Assembly (NCBI GenBank): GCA_038503035.1
Contig: JAVSML010020424.1
Coordinates: forward strand, 1-64,000
DNA from: Crocodylus rhombifer
Taxonomy: Eukaryota > Chordata > Crocodylia > Crocodylidae
Reading direction: 5' to 3'
DNA length: 64,000 bases
Part shown: positions 25,375-38,006 of the stretch, in pieces
How positions within the stretch are numbered: the first letter of the stretch is position 1
Layout: the number at the start of each line of letters is the position of its first letter
Program-made: the position numbers and the translations under genes
Notes under the pieces: generated by a model
Databases searched by the model: none
What the model was told of the DNA's origin: nothing
The model's input: the letters and a program-made list of their open reading frames with translations, nothing else

Positions 25375-25605
25375 TGCAAGAGCACACACAGAGTCACGTG
25401 CTTTAGTTAAAGTGCCCCCACTGCCATTTTGCAGCATGGGGAATGCTGGTACACATGACGCTGAGGTCCACTGGAGCGCTGCGATTACCACACTCCAGAC
25501 AACTCGATTAATATGCTGGACTAATAATAGAGTCTGTTCCAGTGAGCTGTAATTACAGCGTGTCGGAGCAGCCTCCCTGCATGTGTATAGATGCCCCAAG
25601 GGCAA
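25375..25605. repeat. Dispersed repeat, copy A
   Basis: The stretch from TGCCATTTTGCAGCATGGGG to GATGCCCC aligns along about 165 bp with the repeat at 41514-41690. Shared words include CACTGGAGCGCTGCGATTACCACA / GCTGGAGTGCGGTAACTACCACA, ATAGAGTCTG and GCAGCCTC / ACAGCCTC. The family is not known to me. Confidence 0.5.
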
Positions 25606-28244
25606 AGCACCTCAGATGGGGGTTGTGCTGTGTGGGGATACTGGAACACTTCCCGTACTTGCTTTCAACCTGACTTGGGATTTCTGGCCACCAGGGCTAG
25701 CCCAGGAAAGTTACCCAAGGAAAGGGCAGCTCACTTTATCCTAGGGCACTTGCACTGTGCAACACGCCCTGGACCATGAGCACCTGCCATTCTCCTCCTG
25801 GCCTCATTGGGATAGGACAGTACAGCCTATGAGTGGGTCTATGGGCCCAGCTCGGCATCAGAGCTGCTGTGTTCTGCTTCAAGGGAGGCTGTGCTCTAAA
25901 TGGAGGATGAAGCAATCGTCGCCACACATTTCCCTCTGCCGCAGACACCAAGCAAGGCCTGGAGGGGCAAGTGCAGGAGAAAGAGCTTGACAAAGGCTAA
26001 TAGCTGCATCCGTTGGGATGCTGATCTGGCCTTTGGGCAATGCACCACACTCCAAGGAAATCTCCTCTGCCAAAGGCTTATGCAATCACGGGTACAAGTA
26101 TGTGCAGTAAATGCCTGAAAGCTAAACCTTACCTCACCTCCCTGTGGGTATCCCCACCAGCTGCCCCATGACAGAAGTTAAGCCAACTAAAACCAAGTAC
26201 ATGAACAATACCCTGAGACCCGAGCAATCAGAACCAAGCCATACAGCTCACATCGCCATGAAAAACTGGGACGTGAAATTATTCAGGCCTTTAAAAAACA
26301 CACGCTACAGAAAAGTATGATTCAGTCAGACATGTTGGGAACAAAATAAAAAGAAAATGAAATCAATTGCTTTGTTGAGGATTTTTTTTGTTGTTGCTAA
26401 GCTCTGAGGTAGCAGGGTTAAAAACAAGTGAAGAAATAACCTCGTCACTAGGGATTTATCAGTGTTGAAAAAGGACTGAAGTAGCATATTCAGGCTGTAG
26501 AAACAATCCAGGTCTTCCACCCCAACCCCGCCCCTGTCATCTGTTGGGGTGGAGGAGGGGAGGTAAGGCCTGTCAGCACAAATGCATTAGTCTGAGCCAA
26601 GCTCATGTTCTAAACAGGATATACAATGGAGGCAGTGTTGAGAGCTGATGCATGTTAGTTCATGGGTGACTTCACTGCCTGCTCCTTCATCGCTCTGCTT
26701 CCCTCTACCAGTTGTGAGCAGTGACGTCTTTTAATCCTTCCAGATAAACCGAGAATCAACACTGCACCCCGTCTGTACATGAGAAAGGGGTAGTCTGCAC
26801 AGACTGCTTGTGACTGAGGCATGCATCCAGGAAGGTCATTATCAGTGCTTTGTTTCTCAAATCTTCTGTTCCCACTTCAGCAGGCAAATGCACTGCATGC
26901 ATTCATTCACCCTCTGGCTGATCTCATGTCTCATGATAGCCCCAACCCAAGGATGTTCTCCCCCAACATCCAGGAGCATTTCAAGTAGGGAAAGAGCTTT
27001 GGCCCTTGCATGTTCCCTCCTGCTCAGGGCAAGTCACAGCTGAGAGATTAAACAACACAGTTCTAGATTAAACAACACTGGATCCCTCTAGTCAGGCTGG
27101 GGTTTCCTGTCAACACATCACACAAACCCATGCTACCACCACTGCCAGCCAGTCATACCTGTGGCTGTGAAAGTACGGTGGTGTGGGTGATGCACCCAAC
27201 TGGAATGCCTGAAGGACATCAGACAACATCTCGCCCCAAGAGTCAATATTTGCTCAACAGATTGACAACATTTCCACCTCAGCTCTCAGAAATCTTGGGC
27301 TCAAGGCCATCGATTACGAAGAAAAACACAACCTAGAGGGGGACAAACTACCCCACACCTGCCTATCATGGACTTCTTACACCTCTGAAATGTCCAGGAC
27401 TGCCACTCTCCGAGACAGGGTCCTGAACTATGTGATGAGGGCCAGATTTGGTATGGCAATTCCTATGCCTTCTCTGCTGCTTAATAGAGCAGTTCTCAGA
27501 CCATACAGTTCCCTTTTTTGCAGGTGACTGCAATGAAGAAAGGACATTGTATAGCTGGACTATTATAGAAGACCTGCAGAATGTCCATTTGTATTTAGAC
27601 TGATTTTTGCAGCTTATTGCTGGAGGTTAGAAGAAAATGAGTCTGAAGTAATAGCCGTTTCAAGCAGAGATGTAGTTCCATTAGTCCCGGGGCACAGGTC
27701 GATTCAACTCCTCTCCGATTCAGAAACTTCAGCCTAAAACAGGCTGCTGTGGCTGCCCTCTGGAGGCAGACCACACTACGGCAGCAGCTCTCCATGGTGC
27801 TACGAGCTGCTGTGACGGGAGAGAGAAGGAAGACTGTTAGACAGCAAATGTTCCCCTGGAGCTGGTGGAAATCCAAGAGCTGACCCCCCCCCAAAGGCTC
27901 ACTCACACAAATGCAGGAAATAGACCATGGATTCTGAGGGCTGAAAAAGCAGTTTCATCCACTGGCTGCATTCAAGCAGGTCAGTAAATTGGCACAACAT
28001 AAATTCAGCTCAGCAGCTGGTGTCAATCAGCACTTAGTCAATAGAGCTGTGATACTTTACATTAGCAGAGGATCCCTTCCATGACAACAGCTTGAAATCC
28101 AGAAGACAAATTTCCAGCCCTAGAAACATTTCTACCCAGCTCAGATGTGTTTCTGAACCCTGCATTACACAAATGTAAATACAGTAGTAATTGAAAGTAG
28201 GTACACTGCCTTTTATAAATCAGACAAGCAATGACAAGAGAACA

Positions 28245-28350
28245 GCTTACTGTTCTTCCTGAGGCAGCATGGCACCTTACAGACCAACTCGTTCAGAGAG
28301 GAATGGGCTTTCATAGGCAACAGCCTGCTTCACCAGATGCTATGAATGGA
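28245..28350 (-). repeat. SINE fragment (turtle/crocodilian tRNA-SINE type)
   Basis: GGCACCTTACAGACCAACTCG followed by GGGCTTTCATAGGCAACAGCCTGCTTCACCAGATGC is the reverse complement of a known sauropsid SINE segment (catctgatgaagtgggctgtagcccacgaaagc ... ttagtctctaaggtgcc). Assignment by eye. Confidence 0.5.
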
Positions 28351-29642
28351 TCAGGGCAGTAGCATTTCTGCATTCATCCTTTTTTCATGCCACTGGGTAA
28401 CTACATGCATACCTTGGGCCTCATATATCCAAACTTGAGCAATTATGCCAGGATAAGCTGCTCCAACATAACCACCACACCCTTCCACGTCTCTAGTGGT
28501 TTAAGTGAAACTAAACCCCTGTAACTGAAGCCTGTTTCATTTAGGTTTACCACGACAGGCACCTAGCTCACTTGCACCAATATAAAAGTGGAGATAGAAC
28601 AGTCAAAAGAGAACAGCACATCCCCCACTCCCACCCCTAATTAAACTAGTTCAGTTACCTCTGTCTGAAATACTAGGGCTGCAGATGCAACAATGCATTA
28701 AGTGGCAGAGAAGGCAGCTGGGGCCTAGCTGTACATGTAGGACACTGAAGTCCATCCCTTCCCAGGGAGCTTCAGAACATGACTGACTGGCCGACCAGCC
28801 ATAAGCTACCGAGGTTAGAACAGAGGAAGCAGCGAAGTAAGAGGGCAGTAGGGGCTTTTAGCTCCCAAAAAGGTAAGGGACACAGCTAGGGATTTGGAGG
28901 TGGGCACTTGAAATAATAAGTTATTGTTTGAGAGAGTAGGTGAGCCAGACTACCAGACAGCTCACACCTCAGAGCCACACTAACTCAACTCTGTACTTAC
29001 GATGGATAAGGATAAAAGGGCACTTGCATTCAGTGGCTTGGAAGAGTAGTGGGCACTGCCAAGCAGTCTAAGTTTGTGCTTAAGTTTTGGGGGCAGTGAA
29101 TTACAACCTAAGTGATCACAGAAGCCTGGTATCAGAAGCCCATAAAAGCAAAGAGACATCACCAAAAGTGGCATCATTTAAATACTCACCATTTCATGGG
29201 ATACAAGCCAGGGATGAACATCCTTTATCCCAAAAAATTCTTTGTAGTTCCTGCAGAAAATCAACCCAACCTTAAGAACACATGGACTAAACATGTCCTT
29301 TATGTACTATACCCACTTCTGTGGGGTTATGCCATGGATGACATCGGTCTGAGCTGCACCAGCTTGGACCATGAATTGGTTCTATTTTCTTGGTTCTTGC
29401 TTTAGACAAACACAACACTGTTGTATCTGAAACCATGAATGTACCTCTTGGGTACAGACCCTGTATCAGTCAGATCAGTCTATGGGACTTAGTCTATGAC
29501 AGAGGCTTTCACAGTAATAAACCAAATGATTAGAGCCAAAACAAAAGCACAGGGAGAAGATACTTCTGTTAAGCAAGCAACAGAGCGAAGACTAACCAGC
29601 CAACTGTAATGAACAGTTTTCTCAAGCCAGCTTGGCTAAGAT

Positions 29643-30421
29643 TGTGAGAGAGTGCTTATGCTAAGCAAGGCCTAGCATAAAAAAAAAATGCACTAAAACT
29701 CCCAGAATGCTTCAAGGAGGTTGAGGAGTCAGCGATTGACATTCTGGTAATCACTTTCTGACCCTTAGATGAAAATACTGAACTTCTGACCTTTAAACAA
29801 ATGATAAAAATAGCAGACATGCCGCTTACATTGTTAAGAATAGGAAACTGCATGGCTAAACCGCAATGACGAAAAAACAACCGCATATTAATGTCAGTTT
29901 TGACATTTTAACCCTGCAAAACCCAGCAAAACATATAGATGAATAATGTATTTAGGTTATAGAAAATTAGCATAAGAAATATAAAGGTCATTAAGGATTA
30001 ACATAAGAAGTGTAATGATTATAATACAAAGCGTATCACCTGATATTATAATATAGATAAGTTAACTAAATAACCAATAGAAGAAAGAATTAGAAATGCA
30101 TATGTATAAGTGTTATCATATATAACTAATAGTAAAGTTATGTTAGATGCCTCACTTCCACCATGGGGACAGTTTTGTATCTTTTGCCTAAAAAAAGATA
30201 AGGGACTCCTTTTAAATGAGCTGTTGACCAGTTCTGAGACTACTGAATCAGGCAGCCGCACCTAGCCTCCGGGTTAGAGAGCAAGGGCTTGATTTGGGAA
30301 CCTCGTGAACCAACAGACCTCCTTTAGTTTATGACTTTGTGAAACAATAAAAGTTTTAAATTGAACAGGTCTGAGCCTGTGCTTAATTCAGTCCTATATA
30401 ATTCGGCATCGAGCTCCCACA
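29643..30421 (+). mobile_element. Solo LTR of an endogenous retrovirus-like element
   Basis: The element starts TGTGAGAG and ends CTCCCACA, inverted ends matching at 7 of 8 positions, with the TG...CA termini of LTRs. It is flanked by a perfect 5-bp duplication, AAGAT at 29638-29642 and again at 30422-30426. An AATAAA at 30346-30351 sits about 70 bp before the 3' end, setting plus orientation with an R-U5 tail. The 779-bp length is normal for an LTR. There is no internal coding region next to it, so the provirus was removed by LTR recombination. It is diverged and carries no protein. Confidence 0.87.
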
Positions 30422-30751
30422 AAGATGAGTCATGTTTTACTTCAGTTAGAGTTAATTTGGGTGGAGAAAACAAGCCATCTCTCTGAAGACGCCATATCAA
30501 ACAGAAAATTTTAGTGATACTAAGCAATGCATCAATCCTCATCCACATGAGAGTCCAAGGGGCCACACACTGTGCACACAAGTATAGGTATGATGCATTT
30601 TGCAAAGTCAGGGTTTAATATGGTCATTCGACTAGATGATCCTCAGTGGTTCGGAAGAACCCGCTTCAAGTCATTAAACAACCACCACCTTTTCAAGAGA
30701 CTTTAAAAACCACCACAGCATTAACAGACACTTTGTCTTAACAGAACACAA

Positions 30752-30757
30752 TTTATT
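30752..30757 (-). promoter_or_regulatory. Possible distal poly(A) signal for DGCR2
   Basis: On the minus strand this reads AATAAA. It is followed downstream by a G/T-rich tract (TGTTAATGCTGTGGTGG), the usual arrangement of a cleavage signal. If used, the DGCR2 3' UTR would reach about 5.5 kb and would include an opposite-strand CR1 copy. Motif evidence only. Confidence 0.3.
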
Positions 30758-30792
30758 TGGCATTTGGATGAAATGTTTCTCACAGCATCTTG

Positions 30793-30830
30793 AGGGGGGG
30801 GGGGAAAAAAAAAAAAAAAAGAGAGAAAAA
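30793..30830. repeat. Low-complexity G/A tract
   Basis: A run of ten Gs followed by As and a GAGAG patch. Confidence 0.9.
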
Positions 30831-32469
30831 AAGATTAGTGCCAACCCCTCAAAAAGAAAAAAAAAAGAAAGAAATTAAACCATAAAAACAAAAATGTCAC
30901 AGGGACTGAATTATTACAGTATCAAATTTCATTTCTACATGGTATTTCATGGAATATCAAAATCTTTTATACACTGTCACAGTTAAATTCAGTCACAAAT
31001 CAACTACACAAGAGGAGTCTGCAAATGCAGCCTTGGCTAAAAGTATTTTTCCAGAGAAGGTAAAAAGCAGTGTCTCTTTCTCTCTCAGGCTTTCAGGCAT
31101 ACAAATGTCTGACATTCGGATCAGTCCAGCATAGTGATGAAAAGGCTGCCAGCAAAAAAAAACTCTTCTGACTTCACCTCCAGCCTACTCTGCTTTCCAA
31201 GGTGCACAATGCCAGAAAATTAAAAATCCATTAAAATTGTACCTCAGCAGCCAGCTAATTCAAAATATTGGTAAGGGAAGGGCTCTTTGTTTTAATTCAT
31301 TTTTCTCAATTAAACTACGGTTGTCTTAACTGAAATGGGAACAGTGTTGGAAGTAAAATGTGGGGCTGATACCAATTCACTTTCACTGTCTCTGTGAAGT
31401 GTAAAGGATTTAGAGGACTAGCCATCAATCATACAGGATGGGGGCTGAAACACAAATTCCCCAGAAGTAGTGGGTAAGTTTCCCAACATTCACTTAACAA
31501 GTGGGTTAAAAAAAGTTCTAGTAGGGGGAACAAAATAAATAATGAAAAGCTGTGTTTTGTATGTAGTTAACATCAAAACTTAAGTGCTTTGCCACTGGAA
31601 ATGCACAACTAAAATATAAGAAATTTACAGCTTTGTAATCCCCAGAAATTTAGTTAAAGAAAAGCTTAACGCACCTTAACTTCCAGTGAGGAAGAAGAGA
31701 GGTCATGGAACTCATTTCTTCCAAGTAAAGACTGGGAAACCTGGAGCGCCTAATACTGCATTCCTTACACTAGCAAAACTCCTCCTAGCATCAACGGGAA
31801 TGCTGCCTGAGCAAATACCGCACAATTGGTTTTGCTCTTCTATTCTGGTACTCTGTGTCCTCTCACAGAAGGACAAAAAGGGACAGTTGAGTTCAAGGGT
31901 AGATAAGCTAAACAAGAAACAATTCCAGCCACATCTGAATTTTGATCATCTGGGCTAGAATTAGAACCACCGGGGGGGGCGGGGGGCGAAATCAAACTAC
32001 AACCACCTCTTCTCTTGGGCTAGGAACAGAAATCACACAAATCCTTGTATAAGTGATCAAAAACCAGTTCAAATCTGTAACACAACAAAAATTCGGTGCA
32101 CAGAAACCGCTTTCACAATGTTCAAAACTGGCTGAAGATAAACCTAGCTGGATGTAGTATCAGACAGACTCAACTGATTTAGGTTAAATCAGTTTCTTGT
32201 ACCTCTGTCCCAGATCCCCTCCAGATTCAATTTAACTCAACCCCCTAGCATCCCAGAATACTTTGCACCTTCCCAGCCACCCATGTCCCCCCCAGGATAG
32301 GCAGGCTAGCTGTGACCCAAACTTGTCTTCTCCAGCTGAATAGGAAGGCATGCTCTAGCACCACCTGGCTTCTGGCCTGGGCCACTGCAGGCATGTGGCT
32401 GCACTTCCAGAATCAAAAGTGAATGTCTGTTCACTTATCAGTTCAATCTATGCATTTTAGACAAACCTA

Positions 32470-32893
32470 AGAAGATTGAATCTATTCAGGCTCTGGCTTT
32501 TTGGCCGTCTGTCCTTAGCCTTAGAGAAAGGAGCAAGAGGGAATTTGATAACAGGTCTTCAAACAGAAAAAAAGGCTGCCATTACACAGAGGATGATGAT
32601 CAACTAATCTGTGAGCAAAGGGGACAGGGCAAGTAGTAATGGTTTCAAGTCACAAGAGAAATTTAGGTTAAATATTAGGAAAAAGTTTCTAATTTTGAGG
32701 GTAGATAAGTACTGGAACAGATTACCTAAAAGGGACTGTGATATCCCTGTCATTGGAGATTACGTGCACGTTAGACAAATTTGTTCCAATGACAAAAAAA
32801 ATAATCCTGCACTGAAAAGAGAGGACTGGACTATACAAAACTAGGTGACCACCCTGAGGTCCCTTCCAGACCTCTTTTCCTATTATTCTACTA
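32470..32893 (+). mobile_element. CR1 LINE 3' end
   Basis: The order of words follows the CR1 3' UTR in sense: GGGAATTTGATAACAGG, AATGGTTTCAAGTCACAAG, AAATTTAGGTTAAATATTAGG, AAGTACTGGAACAGATTACC, GGACTGGACTATACAAAACTAGGTGACC, CTGAGGTCCCTTCCAGACC, then a TATTATTCTA tail. The copy is 5'-truncated, has no coding capacity, and lies on the strand opposite to DGCR2. Confidence 0.83.
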
Positions 32894-33559
32894 GGAAATT
32901 CAAAGCTGCTGTGAGATTGCATGTGCACTTATTGTGGCTAACATTGAGACCAGTGGATATCTAAAACTTTTCTTGGAGGAACAGCAAAAAATATGGCACC
33001 TCATTATATTGTAAGAGGGAAAATCAGGAGAGAGACCACAACATTTGCCCTAGATGGAACAGAGACCTCAAATGTCACAAAATTAAACTTCAACAGCCAA
33101 AAATGAAGGAAAAAAAATAAAGCTCATTTCATTTATTTGCAATGCTAGGAATGATGAAGTCCCAGGAATCTTTTCAACCCTCTCCATCATGCTTAGAGAG
33201 GATTCAAGATGCACCAACAGTTAATAAGAACAATAACCAAAAGGGTGATGGAAAAATGTCCACAATAGAAGTTAATTCCAAAGAAATAAAACCAATCCAT
33301 CCAGCAGTAGGAGGAAGGGTTTCCTACAGTGAGCACCAATGTCTATGGAATAAGCATCCACAACAGAAGGTTGCTACTCGCTGTTTTTCTGTTAGTGAGG
33401 AAGTGCCAATGAGAAGTCAACTGCTTCTGCAAAACTAGTTCTTCCTTAATTGGTCCTCAAGTCTCGGTAATTATAATATTTTCAGCCACAGCCACAAAGG
33501 CTCCTAACTCCAAGATGAAGAACTGTATGTGAAACAGCTACAGTGACGAGGGAAAAAAA

Positions 33560-36280
33560 GTGACAATTTTATTGCCAAATTAGAAGCTCATTAACAGGTA
33601 AACAAGATCTGGACCAGGTGAGCTCTTCTGCTCAAGGCAGAATTTCCCCTTGTTTACGGTTAAAATGGATAAAAATAAAGAAGCCTCCATGCCACCACTA
33701 AAGGTGGAAAGGGCTTTGAATCTATAGAAAATTATTACACTCAGGCTTCTACAGGGAAGTCTGCATTTGGACTAATTACAACCATGAGCCGTCACAAAGT
33801 TAAGAATTGCAACAACACTTATTTTCACATCGGTTTACCACAGACATCCAGCAGTAAAAACCGTGTATTAAAAACAGGTTCACACAGTCTTATGAGATGT
33901 GCGAGGTAAAAAGCATCTGTTCACCTCAACCACGAAAACACAGCCAAGCCAAGAGGCCTTTCATTATTGCGCTAGGAAACTACAAAGAAAGAATATTCCA
34001 TCTGGCTTTAAAGAAATAAAAACTCCCATTCTCCTAGTTAGTGCTACTAACAAAAGCTTTTCAGAAACAGTGTGTTGTAATAAAGACTCTGCATCCTATC
34101 CACGCGTACGCTATCATGCCCTGTCCTATCACATAGTGTAGCCAGCTTTAAGGAAGGGTTACCTTTGCAGCTCAAGAGACAACCTCATATCAGAGTATTT
34201 AGTTTCACCTTGTCCCATACAGCACAAAAGGGTACCATCTACAGTATATATTTATTAATCGCCACCCAGAAACACGCACACACTCGTACATATAAAAACT
34301 AAAGAAAACTCATTACATACAATGTATAAAACGTATGAATGTGCTCAAAAATGCACAAAACCCGCTTTATTTTCATACTTCAGAAATGCTCAATATAGTC
34401 ATAAGATGTATGCATGGCTCTGACTACTACTTATCCACCCACTTCACTGGAACAGGACTCAAATTTCAGGAGAAGGAACTAGCAATAGATCCACTGGGTA
34501 GAGAACTGCTCTTCTCGGAGCGGATTAAGCCAGGCCGCGAAGGGTAACAATTTTGTGAATACAACTTTCTGTGAGGGGAGGGACTTTCTAACAGTGTGTC
34601 CTAATGCTCAGTTGTACATTAGCAGTACACGAGAACCATATTCACACTGTCCCTCGAGGCAATAAAGATAGTCTGCAAGTGATTGAATATCAAAACATAC
34701 TAGATATGATCCAGTACGTAAAAGTCACAGTTTTCTGTGCAGAGATGTTGAATGATCAAAAATGATCCCCGAGTACAGTGTGGCCTAAGGCAAGACACAA
34801 AATAGAGGGTAGCGGCATATACGAGGAGGAAAAAAAAAAAAAAAAAAAAAAATCAGTGGCACTGGGTAAGCACATAACTGGGTTTGGATCAGATTAGGCC
34901 AATCTTGTATGCTCTCTCTTTGTAACTAGCAAAATTAAAACCCCACTCCCATGCAGCAATTTCTTCTTGTCCCTCTAGGCTCGTACCTGTCATAAGGCAA
35001 CAGAAGAACAGTCATGAGGGGCTCTCAGTCGAAAGCCCTTCTAACTAACCTGACCTGCTCCAGCTGGAGACAACTGCTACAGTAAGTCAGGGTTAATCAG
35101 AGTGACATGAGTGGGGGAGGAAGGAAAACCCATGTGCGCTGAAACCTCACTTCATTTTGAAAACATGAAGTGGTATTTAGTATCCATGTTATCCAAACCA
35201 GTATGTTTTAAATCTTTGCCTAAACTGGAAACATATTATTGATGGAAATGAACCACATTTTGTAGTGCACAAGTTAATTTTGCTATTTTAAATTAAGCTA
35301 AACTTAAAAGGAAGGGGATGATTTAAAAGGTCTACTACAGTGGAAAAAGACAATCAACCGGAGCATTAATCAAGGAGTTAATCCTCCTCATCTTTTCACC
35401 AAAACACTATCTAGCATGCACTGTGACTCTTCTGAAGAGATGCCAGCATTACACAGACCCATAGTTGTTTGTGGGCCAGAAGTTTACCTGCCACAGTACA
35501 AGGCATTTGCAACTACAGATAACTAAATAAAAAGGTGTTAACTGAAAAAAGGCAGTTTCTCTGAGCCCATTTATGAGAAAAGGCAGAGAAATTAAATGTT
35601 ATGTAGATCCTTCTCATCCTCCAGTCCCTCCAATGTTTTGAAATAGTGGGGCAGTGACAGAGACCAAACACATACACACACTTTACACCATATAGCTCTT
35701 CTTCTTTGGCTTGTGTTTTAGCTCCTCAGTGTTCCTGCTTCTGTAAAACACAGCCACCCAACTCCCCAAAAGTTTAGACTTCTGTGCTTTTTCCAAGTGC
35801 AGCACTGGAGCAAGAGAGATATGAGATAATGTGGCGACTGCCCCCTTTTTTTTTCTTCATCGTCTGTTCCCTGGATCCAACAGTATCCAAAAAACAAGCA
35901 GCTTTATCTCTGATGCAGATTCTCACTTCTTCTCTGCGATTAAGACAGACAAAAACCAAAAAAACCAAACCAAAGCTACCCATGCTTTTCCTCTCTTCAG
36001 AAGTCAAAGACAAATCCTCTGCACTCTCCTTTCCATAGCCTGTGGAAAAAGGTGCAGCTTCTACAATCCATATTTACAGGACAGACCAATTAGTGAATGA
36101 ATAAGAACAGTCAAAAAAAATAAAAGAGGTACAATTCTAAACTAGAACATAAAAGCAGAGTGCTCAGAAACAAAGTGGAGCTTCCTTCTGAAGTTCAACC
36201 CCTGGATTAGTGTTTGTCTGTACAGCTGTGTGCAAACAGTTGCTAAAATATTTCTGACCGGCAGTAAGCTTGCTATTCTT
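33560..36280 (-). other. DGCR2: Probable DGCR2 3' untranslated region
   Basis: The stretch follows the DGCR2 stop codon and has no credible reading frame. On the minus strand an AATAAA lies at 33568-33573, followed by a T-rich tract, giving a UTR of about 2.7 kb, close to the roughly 2.4 kb of the human transcript. Other AATAAA copies on the same strand at 34366-34371 and 34247-34252 could give shorter forms, and one at 30752-30757 a longer one. A 23-base A run (34830-34852) reads as poly(T) in the transcript. The exact end is a guess from motifs only. Confidence 0.45.
34830..34852. repeat. Poly(A) tract of 23 bases
   Basis: A pure A run. In the DGCR2 transcript it would read as T. Confidence 0.95.
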
Positions 36281-36522
36281 TTATACAATGGTATTAAGAG
36301 AACAGTGACTGTGGCGGCTGCCCGTAAGCGTTTCTGCCGGTGTATTTTCACTTAAAGGTGTGTCAGGAGGGACGAGGAAGGTGCTGCTATCAGCTGAGTC
36401 TTCCAGCTCTACTGGAGAAGGACCGACTGAAGGAGGAAGAGATTCCTCTGTGAGCTGTGGACAGACATCACTGTTTCCTAGTGACGGTTGACTGCTCTGC
36501 ACTGTCTGAGGGAGAACTCCAT
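36281..36522 (-). CDS. DGCR2: DGCR2 last coding exon 10 (C-terminal tail and stop)
   Basis: After a TTTGCAG acceptor the reading completes Asp and continues GVLPQTVQSSQPS to a TAA stop at 36281-36283. The end of the tail is recognisable as DGCR2: LEDSADSS, LVPPD and a terminus of SLNTIV. The first half of the exon is Ser/Pro/Gln-rich and diverges strongly from the mammalian protein. The last residues (Thr at -2, Val at 0) fit a class I PDZ ligand. The exon continues without a break into the 3' UTR on the left. Confidence 0.92.
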
Positions 36523-38006
36523 CTGCAAAGAGGAAAGGCAAGAAGAATCAGAAGGATGCATACCAGACTGCACCCAAATTTATTTCCCGGCTAGCTTAGC
36601 CTCTCTGCAACAGCCCTGTAAGCATCATTAGTGCCACTCCTCTCTCTCCGCTTGTGAGAAACACACTGCTTAGTTTCGAACTGGAGATGTACAATTATAG
36701 TTTACAACTTAATATACGAATGGAGCCTGATCCAAATCAAAGTGAAGTCTTAGAACTATTGACAGATATGTTAAATAAAGCTGGATTTCAGGGGAAAGGG
36801 CTCTTTCCCAACTTTTGCACATTAGGGTGTTCTACTTTTTAAGAGGCACTTTTCACCATTAACTTCCAAAACATTAAATAAGCAACACATTACGGGGATA
36901 TATCAGACCGACCCAAACAAAGTTCACTGTAAGCAGTAAAAGAGCATGCAGATTGGTGTTGGCTCATAGCAGCTCCAAATTCAGGGTAGAAATATGATTG
37001 CTGAATTTTAGCTTCCTGTTTGACTAAATTTTGGTTGTGGATTTGCAGAAATCCCAAACAGCCAGAGAACAGAAAATGGATGGCAACCTCCAGAGTAGCT
37101 ATAAATACACACACATGTGCAGACACCAGAGTACAATTCCAGTCTACATTAGAATTCACTCTGTCAAAAAGTGCAAGAATGCCCAAACAAATTGGGCATG
37201 TACTTCATGTGGGCTCACACAATTTAAGGGCCTTTTTAAAATATATGGAATGTAGCTGAAATTCAGTTTTTTTCTTACCTGAACAGTATTTCTAATGTGT
37301 CCTTATAACAAGATATTTAGCAATTTGCAGATTTCATTGGACTCTGACAGGCTACACTGAGTGCTTCTGCTATAGCACTGAACTTGGAACCTCTGGGCTG
37401 TCAACCGTGCATGTTGGTACCCACACCATCCCAGCTACTAATGTGCTTAGTAGCGAAGGGCTAAAGTGACTCAGGTGGATTTATAAAAAGTGCATGTTTT
37501 CTCTCAGCTCTGGATGTGGTGCAATAGTTAGTGGCGACTTACAGGTGACCGCATACAACGCGTGAAGCAAGGACTGGAGTTCCCACTACATAAAAGGCTT
37601 GTATGAATGAGTGAGCTTAACACCATGCACCATCCAAAGGGCAGTCCAGCACCAAGAATGCCCCCACGCCCTGGCTGCTGGTCATGCACATCCCTCAAAG
37701 TTGTTTGTCTAGGGCCTGTTTGCTGAGCCTATTCCAGCTGCCAAAGGTGAGGTTTCCTATACAAAGTTTAGCACAGACATTTTAAAAGCAGTCAAGAAGT
37801 TTGCAACATGGACACATACTAATTTAGAGACCCCCCCCCGAAAAAAAACCAAAAACTTAATGCCAGATCGGACTCCGACACCTCTCACTGCTCCTCTCTC
37901 ACAACTGCAAAAAAAACAAATTCCAGTTTGGCATTCTCTCCCCTTTAAAAGCAGGCTGAGAACATTCCCCCGCAGCAGTTAAACCAAAAAATCCACAACC
38001 ACATAC
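36523..38006 (-). other. DGCR2 intron 9
   Basis: GTATGT to TTTGCAG, 1.5 kb, with no recognisable element apart from short C and A runs near 37832-37860. Confidence 0.8.

Larger units (their letters stand above)
16854..29642. other. Intergenic stretch, no gene recognised
   Basis: It contains a GC-rich anonymous block (19600-20480), one copy of a dispersed repeat (25375-25605) and a SINE fragment (28245-28350). The longest open frame (23466-24095, plus, 209 codons) has no recognisable domain and no supporting splice or poly(A) signals. Confidence 0.5.
30422..33559. other. Sequence between solo LTR and proximal DGCR2 poly(A) site
   Basis: No gene is seen. It includes a G/A low-complexity run (30793-30830), a plus-strand CR1 3' end (32470-32893) and a G-rich run at about 31972-31987. 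It may be partly extended DGCR2 3' UTR if the distal poly(A) signal is used. Confidence 0.5.

Noticed and set aside
29605..30408. Alternative LTR boundaries (TGTAATG ... TTCGGCA)
   Set aside because: They give no target-site duplication, whereas 29643-30421 gives a perfect one.
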